The notes under the pieces: generated by a model | Told to the model about the DNA's origin: nothing | The model's input: the letters and a program-made list of their open reading frames with translations, nothing else | The model's database searches: none | Position numbers and translations under genes: made by a program | Source: Cyprinodon diabolis | Taxonomy: Eukaryota; Chordata; Actinopteri; Cyprinodontiformes; Cyprinodontidae | Assembly: GCA_030533445.1 (NCBI GenBank) | Contig: CM060076.1 | Location: 12,440,501-12,504,500 of the forward strand | Direction: 5' to 3' | DNA length: 64,000 bases | Shown: positions 11,927 through 25,054 of the stretch, piece by piece | Layout of the letters: each line of letters opens with the position of its first letter | How positions within the stretch are numbered: the stretch's first letter is position 1

Positions 11927-11950
11927 ACACAAGTGGTGCCCAGTGCTAAA

Positions 11951-14437
11951 ATGGGTGACAGAACTGCAGACATGCAAGAACTGACTGAGGCAGAAAAGAT
12001 TTTGATCAGTATAATAAGGGAAAGTGATGAAGTTGAAGATGAAGCTTCAGAGATTGCTCTTCATTTCAGTGATGGAGGTAAGATACAAAAACTACCGTCA
12101 TGAATGTGCACTATTTTGTCTAGCCTTGTTAGCCTAACCTAGCCTAGCATGGCTAACACCTTGCCTTTGTTTAATCTAGTCAACTTTGAATAGAAGTAGC
12201 CTAATATTCTGTCATACAATATTTATTTGCACTTTTACTACTTAACTCTAATGTTGACCTATTGTATTCGTGAAATACAAGGATGTTAATACATACTATA
12301 TTACAAAGGAACAGAGCCACACAATGTAAGCGATTGCGATCTGCTTGAGGAGCACATGCACACAGCACATGATGAGAGTGAGTTCTGTCTCCTACTTCTG
12401 GACCTTTAGATTACATCATATTAATTATTCTAATATTATTAGTTATTAATTATTACTTTGCTACACATGTAGGATAACACTAACAATTCATTTTCAATTG
12501 TTCAGGGACATGTCAGGAGAGAGAGACAGATAAGGACATTGAAGATAGTGAGAAAGACAAGGAGACAGCACATGGAGGGGGAGAGACAGACAGGGCGAGA
12601 GATGCCATTAATGAGGGGGACACAGAGACAGAAGAGACAGTTATTGTACTTGAGGTTATTCAGGAGGGAGAGGCAGAAAATGAACAGGAGGAGGATGCCA
12701 ACACACAAAGAGGAAGGAAGAGACAGAGAAATGTTGAAAATTGGAAGAGAAAAAAGCGCAAAAGACTAAGAAATTCAGGGAAAAGTTACATAAATTCAAG
12801 AGGGTTGCCTGTTCAAGGAAGGAGGATGAGAGAAAAGAATTGCGCTTCCTGCCGCTACAAATGCAATGCAAACTTTCCAGAAGAAGTGCGACAAAGCATC
12901 TTTGAGTGCTATTGGCAGATGGGTGATTCCGCAAGGCAGAAAGACTACATCCTCAACCATGTAATCAAGGGAGAAAAAAGAAACAAGGAAAAGGTGTCAA
13001 GGAGAAGTAATTCCTTTGAGTATTACTTAACATCCAATGGGCAGCAGATTAGAGTATGCAAGGATTTCTTTTTGAAGACCCTTGATATTTCAGAGAAGTT
13101 TGCACGATCAGCAGGCGCCCTCACACACAGTGATTTGGGAATGACCCCTCCAAGCAAGAAAGGACGCCATGCACCGCATAACAAAATCCCAGAAAGCAGC
13201 AAAGAAAAGATCAGAGAACACATCCGCTCATTTCCCACACTTGAATCTCACTACTCCAGAAAAGACACAAGCAAGCTGTATCTGGAAGGTTCTCTAAATC
13301 TCATGAAAATGTATGACTTGTATAAAGAGAAATGTGGAGAGTGGAACATCCAACCAGAAAAGCTTAGTATGTATAGGTCAGTGTTTGACAAGGAGTTTAA
13401 CATGGCCTTCCATACTCCTAAAAAAGACGCATGCAAATACTGCGAGTGGTATAAACGTCTAGAAGACCACGAAAAAACAAAGCACAGTGAGGAATACAAT
13501 GCCCACCAATTAAGAAAGACCAAGGCAAGAGAACAGAAAGAAACTGATAAAAACAGAGCAAAAGAAGATGAATCATGCAAGGCTGTCACCTTTGACCTTG
13601 AGCAAGTCTTGACAACTCCATGGAGTAATGTGAGTAGCCTGTTTTACTCACGAAAGTTGAGTACATACAACCTCACCGTGTATGACATGGGCTGTAAGGA
13701 TGTTGACTGCTACATGTGGTGTGAGGGGGAAGGTGGCCGTGGATCTTCTGAGATCAGCACGTGTTCTCATGTACCTTAAAGGACTTAGTCCTCAAGTGAA
13801 ACATGTTGTTCTGTACTCAGACACTTTTGGGGGACAGAACAGAAATGCAGCCTTCAGCACTATGTGCTTGCATGCTGTGAGCTCGCTGCCTCTCTCAACA
13901 ATTGACCACAAGTTCATGGAGTCGGGGCACAGCCAAATGGAATGCGACAGTGTGCATGCCGCAGTAGAAACTGCAAGGCGCAAAGTGTGCATCTACTCCC
14001 CTGATGGGTATTACACACTGGTGAGGATGGCAAGGCAGGGAAACCCATACCGTGTGAATGAGCTTCTGCATAAGGATTTCCTTGATTTCAAATCCCTCTC
14101 CAACCTCACGGTGAAGAACAGATCAAAAGATGAGGAGGGACAAGCTGTCCATTGGCAGAAGATAAAGTGGTTCCGCTACACGAAAGAAGACCCGAAGACA
14201 ATCTACTTCAAGTATGATGTCACTGCCCCAACTTTCAAAAAGATGATGGTACGCCTACCAACCAGAGCCACAAGCACCATACAATCACCAAGCTCACTCT
14301 ATGAAAGCCCCCCAGGCATAAATGCCTTGAAAAAAAAGGATCTCCTCACCCTTTGCACCAATGGGAGTATTCCTAATTACTATGCAGAGTTTTACAACTC
14401 CCTGAAAGTAGTAGGCACTGATAGTACAGATGTGTAG
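11951..14437 (+). pseudogene. spliced DDE-type transposase gene with one frameshift
   Basis: I infer three exons: 11951-12077 (donor GTAAGA), 12309-12377 (donor GTGAGT, weak acceptor) and 12506-14437 (acceptor TTGTTCAG). All junctions keep phase 1, and skipping exon 2 would also keep frame. The first part is acidic and starts MGDRTADMQELT. From about 12730 it turns basic, then shows a C-x2-C-x3-C cluster near 12841 and a C-x2-C-x8-H-x4-H finger near 13428. Candidate catalytic acids sit in FDLEQ (near 13593), LYSDTFGGQNRN (near 13815) and MECDSVH (near 13938). The frame shifts between 13758 and 13766: the upstream frame stops at 13779, while the downstream frame continues the same protein to TAG at 14437. 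About 700 residues are expected. Everything else is open, so inactivation is recent or the frameshift is an assembly error. Binding to the AAGGGCGTA sites is an inference. Confidence 0.65.
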
Positions 14438-14763
14438 TTGACAAGTGGAATGTGTAAACATGACGCATTAAATTAAATGTTAGAGTTAAAGAACTTAAAT
14501 GTTAAATGTCAAAAATTAAATGTCAAAGTTTTACATGTTTAAATGTTTTAAGGTGAACTAACTGGTTAACTGAATAACTGTTTTAAATGAAATACATATT
14601 TTTTCTGTCATGACTCAGAATTGAAATAGGTCTATCTCATTTTGGCCACGCCCAGGCTAAATAAATGAAATATTAATAAATGATAATAATAGCAAAAATA
14701 ATAAAATAAGACTGTTTTTCTTATGAATGTCAAGTGTTTGAAGCCAATATTTTGTATGTAAAT

Positions 14764-14830
14764 CAGCAGATACGCCTTATTTTCTTTACAAATTCTGTAT
14801 ATGCTTGGTGTCAAAAGGGCGTATCTGCTG
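14764..14830. repeat. 13-bp perfect inverted repeat downstream of the transposase
   Basis: CAGCAGATACGCC at 14764-14776 is matched by GGCGTATCTGCTG at 14818-14830, with a 41-bp spacer. The right arm contains part of the AAGGGCGTA motif, so it may be a paired transposase-binding site rather than an RNA hairpin. Confidence 0.7.
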
Positions 14831-15055
14831 TTTTTTACCTATTTTTTATGATTTTGTAATGTTTTACAATATGTTAATTGCTTTAATATATCATAATCTG
14901 TTTACTGAACTACTACTTAATACAAGTATGTATGTGGGTGCAATGTTGACGTTGAAGGTTAATAAATACAGTTGATTAAAGTTTGGTCATAATTTTGTTT
15001 TTGCTCTCCTGTAAAGTTGTTCAAATGCCACTTACGCCCCTCTGGCTCCAAACCC

Positions 15056-18000
15056 GTGTGCATGTCTGAGCAAATACTGCTCTTACACAAAGTTCTACTG
15101 TATTGTAATATTGCAGCATGAACTTACATACTTACAGTCATCTGACTGTATGGTCCAAAAGAGCACAATTGATTACTTTTCTCCTAAAAATGAATACACA
15201 TATCGGTGAAAAAAAAAAACAAACAAAAAAAACAACAGGTGGAAAAGCTTGTGTTAATTTCTTTTATTTCTTTCTTTTAATAAATCGCACTAAGGTCTAA
15301 CAAATCTAACACTGTTTACTTAAGTAATTTCAAGTCCATTTGAAATTTGAATCCTGTGACCATAAAACCTTGCGTTTGGCAAAAATATGACCAAATCACG
15401 GGGAGAAAAAGCCAATTGCCACCAATGAATTGTTGGACATAAACAACATTATACTTAAAAAATAACCCAACTACAAAATGGATATGCAGATAGATTAGTA
15501 CACACTAAAAATTGCTAAAGAAAGACATTGTAGCATTGTAAACTCATGTGCAGAGTTAAACACCGTTGCAAATTAATTTGTTAATTATCTTAATTAAGGT
15601 TTTCTATTGTTTTGGGAACTTGAACTTCTGAATTACATCAGACTCTGTTCGCTTCCAGCATTCTATTTATTATAGAAGACCTCAGGTTTATAATGAATAT
15701 CTGTAATTTAAGGTGGTTCACTTGCTGCCATATTATCAATAAGCCTTTGTTTCACATTTGAAACAATTCTCAGAAGTAGTGTGGATAAAAATAAATTTTT
15801 TATTGGTTATTTGAAAAATGATCATACCAACTTTTAAGATAAAGAGGGGCACCGTTCTGCTTGCTCCCTATGTATGTTAAGATGCTATATAGTAGCTGAT
15901 AGATTATAAGAAAAAAGCAGAATAAATCCACTGAGAGCCAACTACAATCCAGTCTGTAAAAACATAGATTAGAAAAGGGAAAACTAAATCACATAATCGC
16001 TGACCTAAAAAAAAAAAATAAAAAAACATTAAATGCATTTTTGGATCTAATGACCCAGTCAGTCTTGATAATAGAAACAAAATGTTGTCCTGTAATTTTA
16101 TCTTCTGTATTGTTTTAAGAAAATGGGTGTCATTGAACTAAGGTCTTAAAAAAAAGATACTCTATTAATCTCCTGAAGTCCAAATGTCAGTTATCAGTTT
16201 ATGAAAAATTTAGATTTCTTTCTATTTACTGTGGTTCTCAATGCTGTAGAAACCTTTATATGCCTATAAACACCTCACCATTCTGGTAATTTGATTGCCC
16301 CTTCAGCTGATTGCTGGACACCCCTTTAATTTTTAAAAGTGAGCAAAACAGAAGAGCTTCAAGTGCTGCGGTGATTACCACTACCTCTCATCTGTACATA
16401 CACACACATTCAGACAGTCATCTCTGGCCTAGCACTGAAGCAGTACCATGCTAACACGCTATTACACACCCTGCAGCTTTTAATTCTCCCCATGTAGCAA
16501 CGCAAAAATTTAATATTGATTTATCCACGTGATGCTGGCTCTTCTGTTCATTTCTCTAATGACAATTTGGGTGTGATCACAACACAAAGACATTATTTCC
16601 ATTCTGGGTATTTTTTACAGGGAGATCAACTTAATCATTGTATCAGCAACCCAACCTCTGCCTGCCTTGTGTTTTTCCCCCAATCCTAAGCTTACTGTTT
16701 ATCCATGCCTTGAAATCTTTCTGTGTTCACTGTCTCCGTTTCTAATCTTGCAACCCTAAGGGAGGTGGTGGACTCATTCAAGTCATGCTTGCATGCCTTT
16801 TTTCTCACTCATATCCTACTTGGGGGTAGAATAACTTTCTGAAGGCATCAAATCAGTATTTCAATTGCTTCATTATAGCAAAGTGCCTCAATTTAGTAGG
16901 TAAATCCAAAGAGCACCTTCAAAAATAACTTTGTTTTCTATTTCATGAAACATCCCCTCATCCTGTTACAGCTATTTTTGCATTAAACAGATGTACATTT
17001 GCAGATTAAAGGACAAGAACTAGTTACCTTTGCGCAGTTTTTTCAAATGGGAAAAAAATGGAAATGAGCAATGGAATGTGAGATAGAGAGAGAGAGATAG
17101 AGAGAGAGAGACCCAGACAAGACGGCAAGTGTTGCTTTCCCCCCTTACTGAATAAAAAGCAAAAAGACATGATTCACGAAGGATTTGAAGAACTGCTAGG
17201 GTTTAAATCAGATACTATAGATGTGATGAAGAAACTGATTTGACTATTAGCTGAGGATTTCTGAGAAGAGTGAGAAAAAATATTAAGGAAAAGAAGCAAA
17301 AATGTCTCCTCCAACATGTCGTTTGATCTTTCTCTCAGTTTAAACCTATTTTCTGGAATGCACATGAGAGGGTTTGCAAATGCTGGAAGAAATCTTCCTC
17401 TTTTAAAGGATAATGAGGTGTTTGGCAGTTAAGGAAGTTCTTTATTAAATCCAGTTTCTGCTTTTTAATAAAAGATAATTTAACAAAATGCTTTCTTAAA
17501 AATATCTCAGGGGTTAGACATTTACTGAAGATGACACAAGTCTTGGTCTGGCAAGAAAAGGAGAGCAAACATTCAAAGAACCAGTTGGTTTGTGATGCAC
17601 TTTGAGAGGAAAAAATGGTTTTGCTACTCCCTCTTCCAAAGTACAGTTTGACATGTGAATTCACCCTTGCTCTCAGGATGAGGCTTTTCTATACTTTATC
17701 TTCACATACTAGAGTCTTAATTTATCTAATTTTTACACAGCTGTTTCCTTATGTTTCTTTTGTTTTACTGTAACCGTGGCTACTGTTGTCAAATTAATGT
17801 TGGCTAATATTCTGTCATTTTCTTGGCTCTTAACAGCAATTATCCACAGTATCTATTGGAAATAAAGGTTTAAAGCTTGTGGCATGTTGTGCTGTGCTCA
17901 GCAGTGAGCAGCATTTGTTTAGATAATTATGCTTCACAGTTCCACTGTGAGACTTTATTTAGCTATCACCTGAAATTATTAAACATCAATTTGATTTACT

Positions 18001-19029
18001 TCTGGTTTGTTATTCTGTCTCTCTTCTGACTCACACTAAATGTAAGCTTAATGAGATGCATGCAATTCTTGAACATATTTTAGAATTATTTATCATAATT
18101 ATTCACATTAAATGAACAAGAATGCAAGCAATATTGTTTGGTTCTAAAAATGCTTTGTGCAAAATATACTTAACACTAGAAAAGCTCTTATGTTCAGTGC
18201 CAGGCTTTACAGCGATGTGCACCCAAGCTAAGTCTATATCTCTGGGCCATTAGAGTGCATTGTTTATGTTCGGAGGACAGCAATCAAACTGGTGAAGGAT
18301 GATAGCAAAGGAAGTAGCTCAAACATCCATTGGCCACAACTAAAATTTGCAGAATAGCATCTCTGAGCTCATGACATGTTGAACCTTGAAGCAAAAAAAG
18401 GAGCAGCAAACCCCCATCAACTCACATCAAGCTTAAGCGCTAACAAATTTGACAGTCGTAGCCCGATCCAGTGACTCTTCATTTTAGGTGAGCAATTTCA
18501 AAACACCCAAATGTTATTGCACATGGGCTAAATGTGAAGATTAAACCTGCAGAAATACCATCTTGTTGGCTGTGAATCTTCCATGAGAGGATAGCATCTG
18601 TCTACAAACGGATATGAAGAAATGCATCTTTGGTGATAAAATGCCTCCAAGAAACATTTTTTACTTGTAGTCACCAAAACATGAGCAAAACTGTAAAGAT
18701 ATGTTAAGATGAAGGTAATTTTAATATTCAGTTAAACTTTGATTAGTGGCTGATAATCTGATGTTGAGATTAAGAAATGCAAACTAGATTAAAATGTATA
18801 TTTGTAAGAAGCTGTTAATCTGAGTTCCATAATAATACAAACAAGGGATATAGTATATATTAAGTATGTATTACAGTGTGCAACACAGGGGCCCTCTTAC
18901 TCCCTAACAGGATGTATAAGCAAGATAACCAGGAGGAAACTTAAAAGCTAAAATTTTATATTGCCAAAATCAATAAATTCCAAAATAAAACAACACTGGG
19001 TGTTATTTCTTAATTAGGACTCTTGATTT
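15056..19029. other. AT-rich noncoding stretch
   Basis: No gene or complete transposon is supported. A (GA)n tract lies at 17081-17111. Open frames of 60-110 codons near 17174-17664 on the minus strand lack recognisable motifs and conserved context. Confidence 0.55.
17081..17111. repeat. (GA)n simple repeat
   Basis: About 31 bp of alternating GA interrupted by GATA words. Confidence 0.85.
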
Positions 19030-19790
19030 AAGTGCCATATTAAACTGTTTCTACAATCCCTCCAATTCATCTCTAAAATATTACAAAAAAATTTAAATAT
19101 CTTGTCCAGGAGTGACACCAGCTATATACTCTTATGTTTGAAGCCCTAAATAACCAAGCCCCATATTATATGAGAGATCTTATTTTATTTCTATGTTCCT
19201 AACAGAGACCTTTAATCATAATCTATAGCTTTACTAGTGATGTCTGAAATTTACTAGATGTCTGAAATTAGAATGGAAGGCACATCTTTTAGTTTTCAGA
19301 CTCCCCACCAGTTCAACCAACCACCTGTTTTAATCCATGAGTCAGACTTTCTATTAGACAGACCTTCAACTTTTAGGACTGGGCTTAAAACTTTAGATTA
19401 AATTTATAGTTTGAGTGGCCAGGTTATTGAGCTAACTCTCTAGTTATGCTGCTCTAGACTTAGCTTGCTGAAAGACATAAACCCCAGTCTTACTCTCTCT
19501 GCTACATACATTCTACTTATTTTGTCAAGCTTTTAAACTTATCCTCTCTGTTTTTTTTCTTTTCATATAAACTGACTTTGGTGGGGTGTTCTTTTAAGAT
19601 GAAGCACAATTCACACCGCCAACTGAGCTGCCATCAACAACGAAACGATCGGTAGCAGAAGTCACTAATTTGAGGCAATTAGCTAGATTTGCTTAGACAG
19701 AAACTTTTTAACCAGACTGTTTGTATTTGACTGAATTGTGAAGGAGCTATATAAACGTACCTAAATGATCATTGAATATTTCTGTTACTT
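19030..19790 (+). mobile_element. decayed 3' fragment of an L2-group LINE
   Basis: Interrupted reading on the plus strand recovers C-terminal LINE motifs: ALNNQAPYYMRDLI near 19142, SFSFQTP near 19287, and DRPSTFRTGLKTL near 19359, in different frames. This is the region after the reverse transcriptase in L2/CR1-group proteins. It is followed by sequence resembling the tail repeats at 4440 and 60170 (for example GTTATGCTGCTCTAGACTTA near 19444). Heavy substitution and frameshifts show it is old and inactive. Confidence 0.55.
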
Positions 19791-22700
19791 ACTGTATGCT
19801 TATTTCAGACTCACAGGTTATGAAAACACAGCATTTAAAATTACAATATTACATCCAAACCAACATTTTTAAAACTGAAATGTACGCTTTATAAAAAGAA
19901 TGTTTACCTGCTCAAAGGTTGGTAGATTATGCTATATTATGCATTTTTCTAGACAGCTTTTTTAAAAGTTTGCTAAATAGTGAAATGTCTCTGTCGTCTT
20001 TTCTTACTTGTGGCATCTCTTTGGTCTTGTTCACTTTCAAGATGGGTTGACTATTACAGAGTATTTTCCAAAGTGGTTGTGAAATTGTCTCCCTTTACCA
20101 TCCTGTCCACTAGTGACAAACCCCATAACTACATGACATGATTACTATTATTCCAGGAAAATGCCCCACAGTTCAACATAAAAGCTCTAGTATCAGTGTA
20201 AAGTCTGAAAAGTCTGTAAGGCAAAATGAGTCTCTAGTGGTTCACATTCGACACTGACCATCCTATCAGCTGAACAACCCTTAAGTTTTCTTCAACTGTG
20301 GTCTGTCAGTAAGGCAGATAATCACGAATATATAGGATTTTTTGAGCACAGTGCAGACCAAATCATGACTAAAGAGAAGCTAGATAAAAAAAAAATAAAA
20401 ATATCCAAAGTCCTGTCTGCTCTGTTCTAATGAAACTGGACTTGCAAAAACAAGTTAATGTAAAAGACATCTACATTTCTTAGTCAACGGAAAAGGGCAA
20501 CTTTCTTACACAAACAAAAATCCACGACTTTCACAAAATGAGATCATAAGCAGGACTATTTTTTTAAGGTAACAGAACCACATAAGACCCTTTGCACTAC
20601 TCCAGACTGTTGTCTCAGACCAAGGTGAGACAACTACAGGATAACACATAGCAAGTCTTGGCTCGTCACCTTTTTTTCTGTCGACCTATTTTGGCTTTTA
20701 CTCTCTGCACACACCTCAAAAACTCAGTGTTTCCTTCTACAAAGGCTCTCCTGGTGCCTAACAGCTCTTTCTGGGCTTGTTACTGGGGGAAAAAACATCA
20801 CTGTCCACACAGAAGCTGATCTTCACAACCCACTTCTGCTGCTATAAACGTGTAGCTAACACAGTCTGCACAGAGTGAGTTTTCTGTGACACCTCCTTAA
20901 GTGTGTTTCCTTCTTTAAAGGTTATAGTCAAACAATCTGCAGTTGTCAAAATGACATATTATTACTGTTTGTTGGGAACTACAAGCATCGTTAATATTTA
21001 GAGATGATAAAATTCAAAGTGAAAAATACGGTTAGCTGTAGGAAGCTCTCACCCGTACCTGAACGGTTGGCTGGCAAGCCCTCACCCGTTCTACTGATGC
21101 TGATTAGCTAAAATTCAGACACACTGCAGCTGTCCAGTAAGAGACAGATTCCAAAAGGTTGAGTGTTGGATTTTTATGTAGAAGAAGTTTCCAAAATACA
21201 GTTAGGTGTGGTTCTGCAACAAATAATAAACATATACATAGCTGATTACTTAACAGCTACCAGTTTTAACATATATAAACACAAGCCATGCATCTAAATG
21301 CAGATAGAAAAAAAATATATAGAAGTTTACAACTATCACAATATTAATAAACTGAGAGAACGGCTCTGAAAGTACCATAAATGGGGTAACAAATACAACT
21401 TAGCTCAATGGGCGCTACATACAGAAGCTAACAAGTTCATTTAACTCTATTTTTAGCATTAGCCTCGACTAGCACAACACCACAGTAAGCTAATATAACA
21501 GTTTAGCTAGCAAGAACGTGGCTATAGTTAGTACCATCAATATATTCATTTTACATTACACTAAACCTCAGTAACATTACACAGAACTGTCCTAAAGCTA
21601 TTTACTCACTTTATAATTCACGCACAGCTCTTTCAGAAACTTCTACCGTTACAGCTGTCTGTGTAACCATCTAGCGATCTGGATCTGCAATTGTAAACTC
21701 GCAGTTGCTGTGGGCGGTCCTAGAAAGATCTAACTGGAATGCGATTGGCTGGCTGTGATGATGACTGAACTCTAAATTCACCAATAAAGAACAACAAAAC
21801 TATATCAACGGGCCTTTTTAACACAAAGCATTGTTTTCTCTTCTGAATGACTTAAATATTTTTAAAATGCAAGAAAAGATCTAGACATATTTCTGTGATC
21901 CATTGCCATAAATGCATGCTCCTGTTCAAGCCTGTTCTTTGGTAAACATTGGTTTCTGCAAGTAAGGTATTGTGTCAAAGACTTGATTATCTGCCTGCAA
22001 GTACTACTCTACTATCTTCCTCCTCTCCACAGCTCTCGAAGTCTACCTACAATTGCCTCATCAGCATACTGATGTGATAAAAATACTTGTATTTTCCATG
22101 ACATTAAAGAAAAACATTCATTTAGGTTTCTGCCCTTGTCCTAACTCACATTGTTCCTCTAGTATTGTTAAAATTGTTCATAAGAAAAGGAAAAAAAACA
22201 ACCACAGAAGTCATATACTTGAAATAGATGTTTAATAAAAAAAAAAAAATTACCCATGCACACCACTAAGTGAACAACATTTGGTTCCAGAACAACAAGA
22301 TTTACTTTATGAACTGGTCATGCCAAACCAAGATGTTTGGTGTCACATCAAACATGTTTTTTTCGGAACAAAATATAATAAAAAAATATATAAAAATAAT
22401 AAAAAAAATATAAATAAAAAATAAACACGGATTATAGAATGTAATGCAATTGTCATGGAACTCCTTATTTTAGGCAAGTGAACTTGGTTCATGCAACATG
22501 GACCAGAATCAGTTTAATACACACAGGAATGAACTATTTTGCCAAAAATTAAAATTTAGATTTCTTTTCAACCAATGTTGCATTAGCCATTCTATTTTGA
22601 GTTTCCTTTGCACTAACCATAATCAAGATATTTAACTTCAGTTTTTCCTTTTTTGTCATTATCTTGAGAGCTTACTTGTCCAGGGTCTATGGCCACTGGG

Positions 22701-25054
22701 CTTTACTGATACTGTTGGGTGGAAAGTGCTTGGTGCTACTTGGATGCATGCATAAATCAGCTCACTAGCTGCTACTCTCTCTTTGTTTGGTCACAAACCC
22801 ACTTTGAGTGTATTACTGCCAGCTAAAGGACTGAAGTGAAAAAGTCATTGTCTTACACTTGTTAAATGTAATGTGACCAAAATTAAGTACCTCCTCAATT
22901 GAAAAATAGTAATTTGAAAAATTCTGATAACATATCGCAAATTAAATGTGCTGCTCAGCCCTACATCAACATTATTTTAGTTATTCAAAGAAAATCTAAT
23001 ATTTAAAATATTTATCAATTTATAAAGTAGAGTTTTCAGTTTGTAAATAATAATGCAGATATTGGTAGTTTTTAACAGTTTCATTTTTATTTTTATCATT
23101 TTCCTTTAGTTTGGAAGAGAGTGCGAAATGTTCCCAATGCCTTCAGATGAATGGAATTAAAAACTATTTTAGGTACTCTAAGCCTTAATGTTTTGCTTTA
23201 AACAATACTGTTATTTAGGAAACAATATGAGGTCAAAGTGATGACATATTTTGTAAAGCCATTTTGCATAAAAATGTAATACCTCTTTGTTACTCTAAAA
23301 GGTTTACTGATAAGTATAGAGGAATAAAGAGACAAATAAATGTGAACAAGATGCTAAGTCTGACTATTCAGATGTGAAATGTGAAGAGATTGAAATAATC
23401 AGCTGCATTAAAATGTGATTATTCCAATTTAAGCACATTATACTGCAAAAAGGACAGAGTATTCTACTGTTTCTTTTAATCTCTCCCATTATTTTAATCT
23501 CTTATGTGTGGAGACTGATTTAACCAAGATTTTCTTTCTACTTTCCACCCATGGTGCATTTCCATGCAAATGATAAATACTGATGTTTTATGGTGTGACC
23601 ACAGAGATGATGTGTGATTTGCATCATTTAAATTAAAGCTGCTGTCATTTCATTTCTAATCTTGCCTCGCTGTTGACTTAGCTAAAGAAAAACATTTTTT
23701 GTAAGGCTGTCACAAGTAGTTACTTTTCTATTGATATCACTGTCTTGTTTTTAGTGTTCCCATATATGATTATATAGTCGCTGAAAATCTTTGGGTAAAA
23801 AAGTCAATGCTCTATAAATAAAGTAAAACAGGCCCCAAGAGAGCAAAATATTTTTTTGTAACTTACTGTAATCAGGAAACAGGTCTGTTTACCAGTATTA
23901 GCTCATTCTAGCATTCAGCATGCTGAGGTGAGTAAATGAAAAAAATGTGATTGACTATAAACTTACCAAATTTAAGTAACTGAGAATCTGCAATTAATTA
24001 CTTAAGTTTTGTTGTCATCTGATTTTTCTAAATATCTTTAGAGTGTCTTTTTTTAGACATGTCTCGCCTTAACTGAGATCTCATATTTTTCATCTCCATT
24101 ACCCAAACAGCTGTAAACATGCCAATTGGTTATGTCAATTACATGCTTTAAGTGGATAAATTAAAACAAGGGTAAATACAGCCAAATAAATAGTAACTCA
24201 AGGGCATAATTTAAATATCAATAACAATCAAAGATCAGGGGGTTTATTTTCAGATCCATCTGAATAATGTGGTCATGGCCTGAACAGAATCATTAAACAT
24301 TTTTTCTGCAATTTGCAACAACTAATGGTGAACGCAGTCCATCTGATGATTTGCATTGTTGTATTTTTGACTGCCAGTTACATCTTATTTTGTTAAATGA
24401 GTTTGCTGTGCACCCTAAGCATCAGTGACTTGAGCTTAAGAATAATGGCATATTCAGATGTGCTTAATGCCAGCCTCATTCCCAAAGATCTCAGGAAGAG
24501 CTTCAAAGAATGACAAGAACACCAGGTTGTATGATGTAAACAGCTCTACTGAGCCACTCAAACAGATGGGCAACGCTAATAAACTTCTGGAGTGTCATGC
24601 TTTCCAAACAGTGCTTTACAGTAATTTATAGATAATTAACATGCAGACAAGTCATCCAGACAAGTGATTAAAATCTGACATATTAATCAATCATTAATTA
24701 TGTGACAGCAGACAGGTAATATGTGCAGCATAAAAGGGGCAGGTTGGAATAATGTTAACTAAAGCATTTGGTTTAATTGTATGTGAGAATGGAGCAGATA
24801 ATGGATAAATGTGCTGATGTTAATGAATGTGGTTTTTGATTAATATTTAAAATGGGATACATAATAACAAGAAAATCTATTTATAAAGATATTTAAAAAA
24901 GAAATATACAGTACATAGATAAAAAAAAGCAAAAAATAAAACAACAAATAGTTCGAATCTATGAGTTAAAGTATCTATTAATCACTCCTGGATAGTCTGA
25001 AAACAAAAAAAAATGTTAAATTTACAGGTAATTTGGAAATAATAGGAAAGCATT
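19791..25054. other. AT-rich noncoding stretch
   Basis: No gene is supported. Two blocks stand out: about 21400-21760, rich in AGCTA/TAGC words and ending in GGGCGG and an ATTGG box, and about 23520-24760, which carries three ATGCAAAT octamers (one direct, two inverted) and PBX/HOX-like words. The remainder is low-complexity AT-rich DNA. Confidence 0.5.
23564..23624. promoter_or_regulatory. inverted pair of POU octamer sites
   Basis: ATGCAAAT at 23564-23571 and its complement ATTTGCAT at 23617-23624 flank 45 bp. A third octamer, ATTTGCAT, lies near 24350. Octamers bind POU-domain factors. Clustering is suggestive only, because several chance matches are expected in a window this large. Confidence 0.25.

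Larger units (their letters stand above)
11667..15055 (+). mobile_element. 3.4-kb DNA transposon with a spliced DDE-type transposase gene (possibly Sola-like)
   Basis: The left end begins GGGTTTGGAGCCAG and the right end is its inverse, CTGGCTCCAAACCC. A second shared block, AGTGGCATTT, lies just inside both ends, giving an imperfect terminal repeat of about 30 bp. Copies of AAGGGCGTA cluster near both ends. The only gene inside is a transposase-like gene spanning 11951-14437. I could not find a clear target-site duplication (TTAT on the left, GTGT on the right), so the ends may have been altered. The superfamily is uncertain. The transposase does not look like Tc1, hAT, piggyBac or Harbinger. 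A Sola-type or similar lesser-known superfamily is my best guess. Confidence 0.7.

Noticed and set aside
12502..13589. Hydrophobic minus-strand frames of 68-112 codons
   Set aside because: They are antisense to the transposase exon; the acidic and basic plus-strand coding gives them their hydrophobic look.
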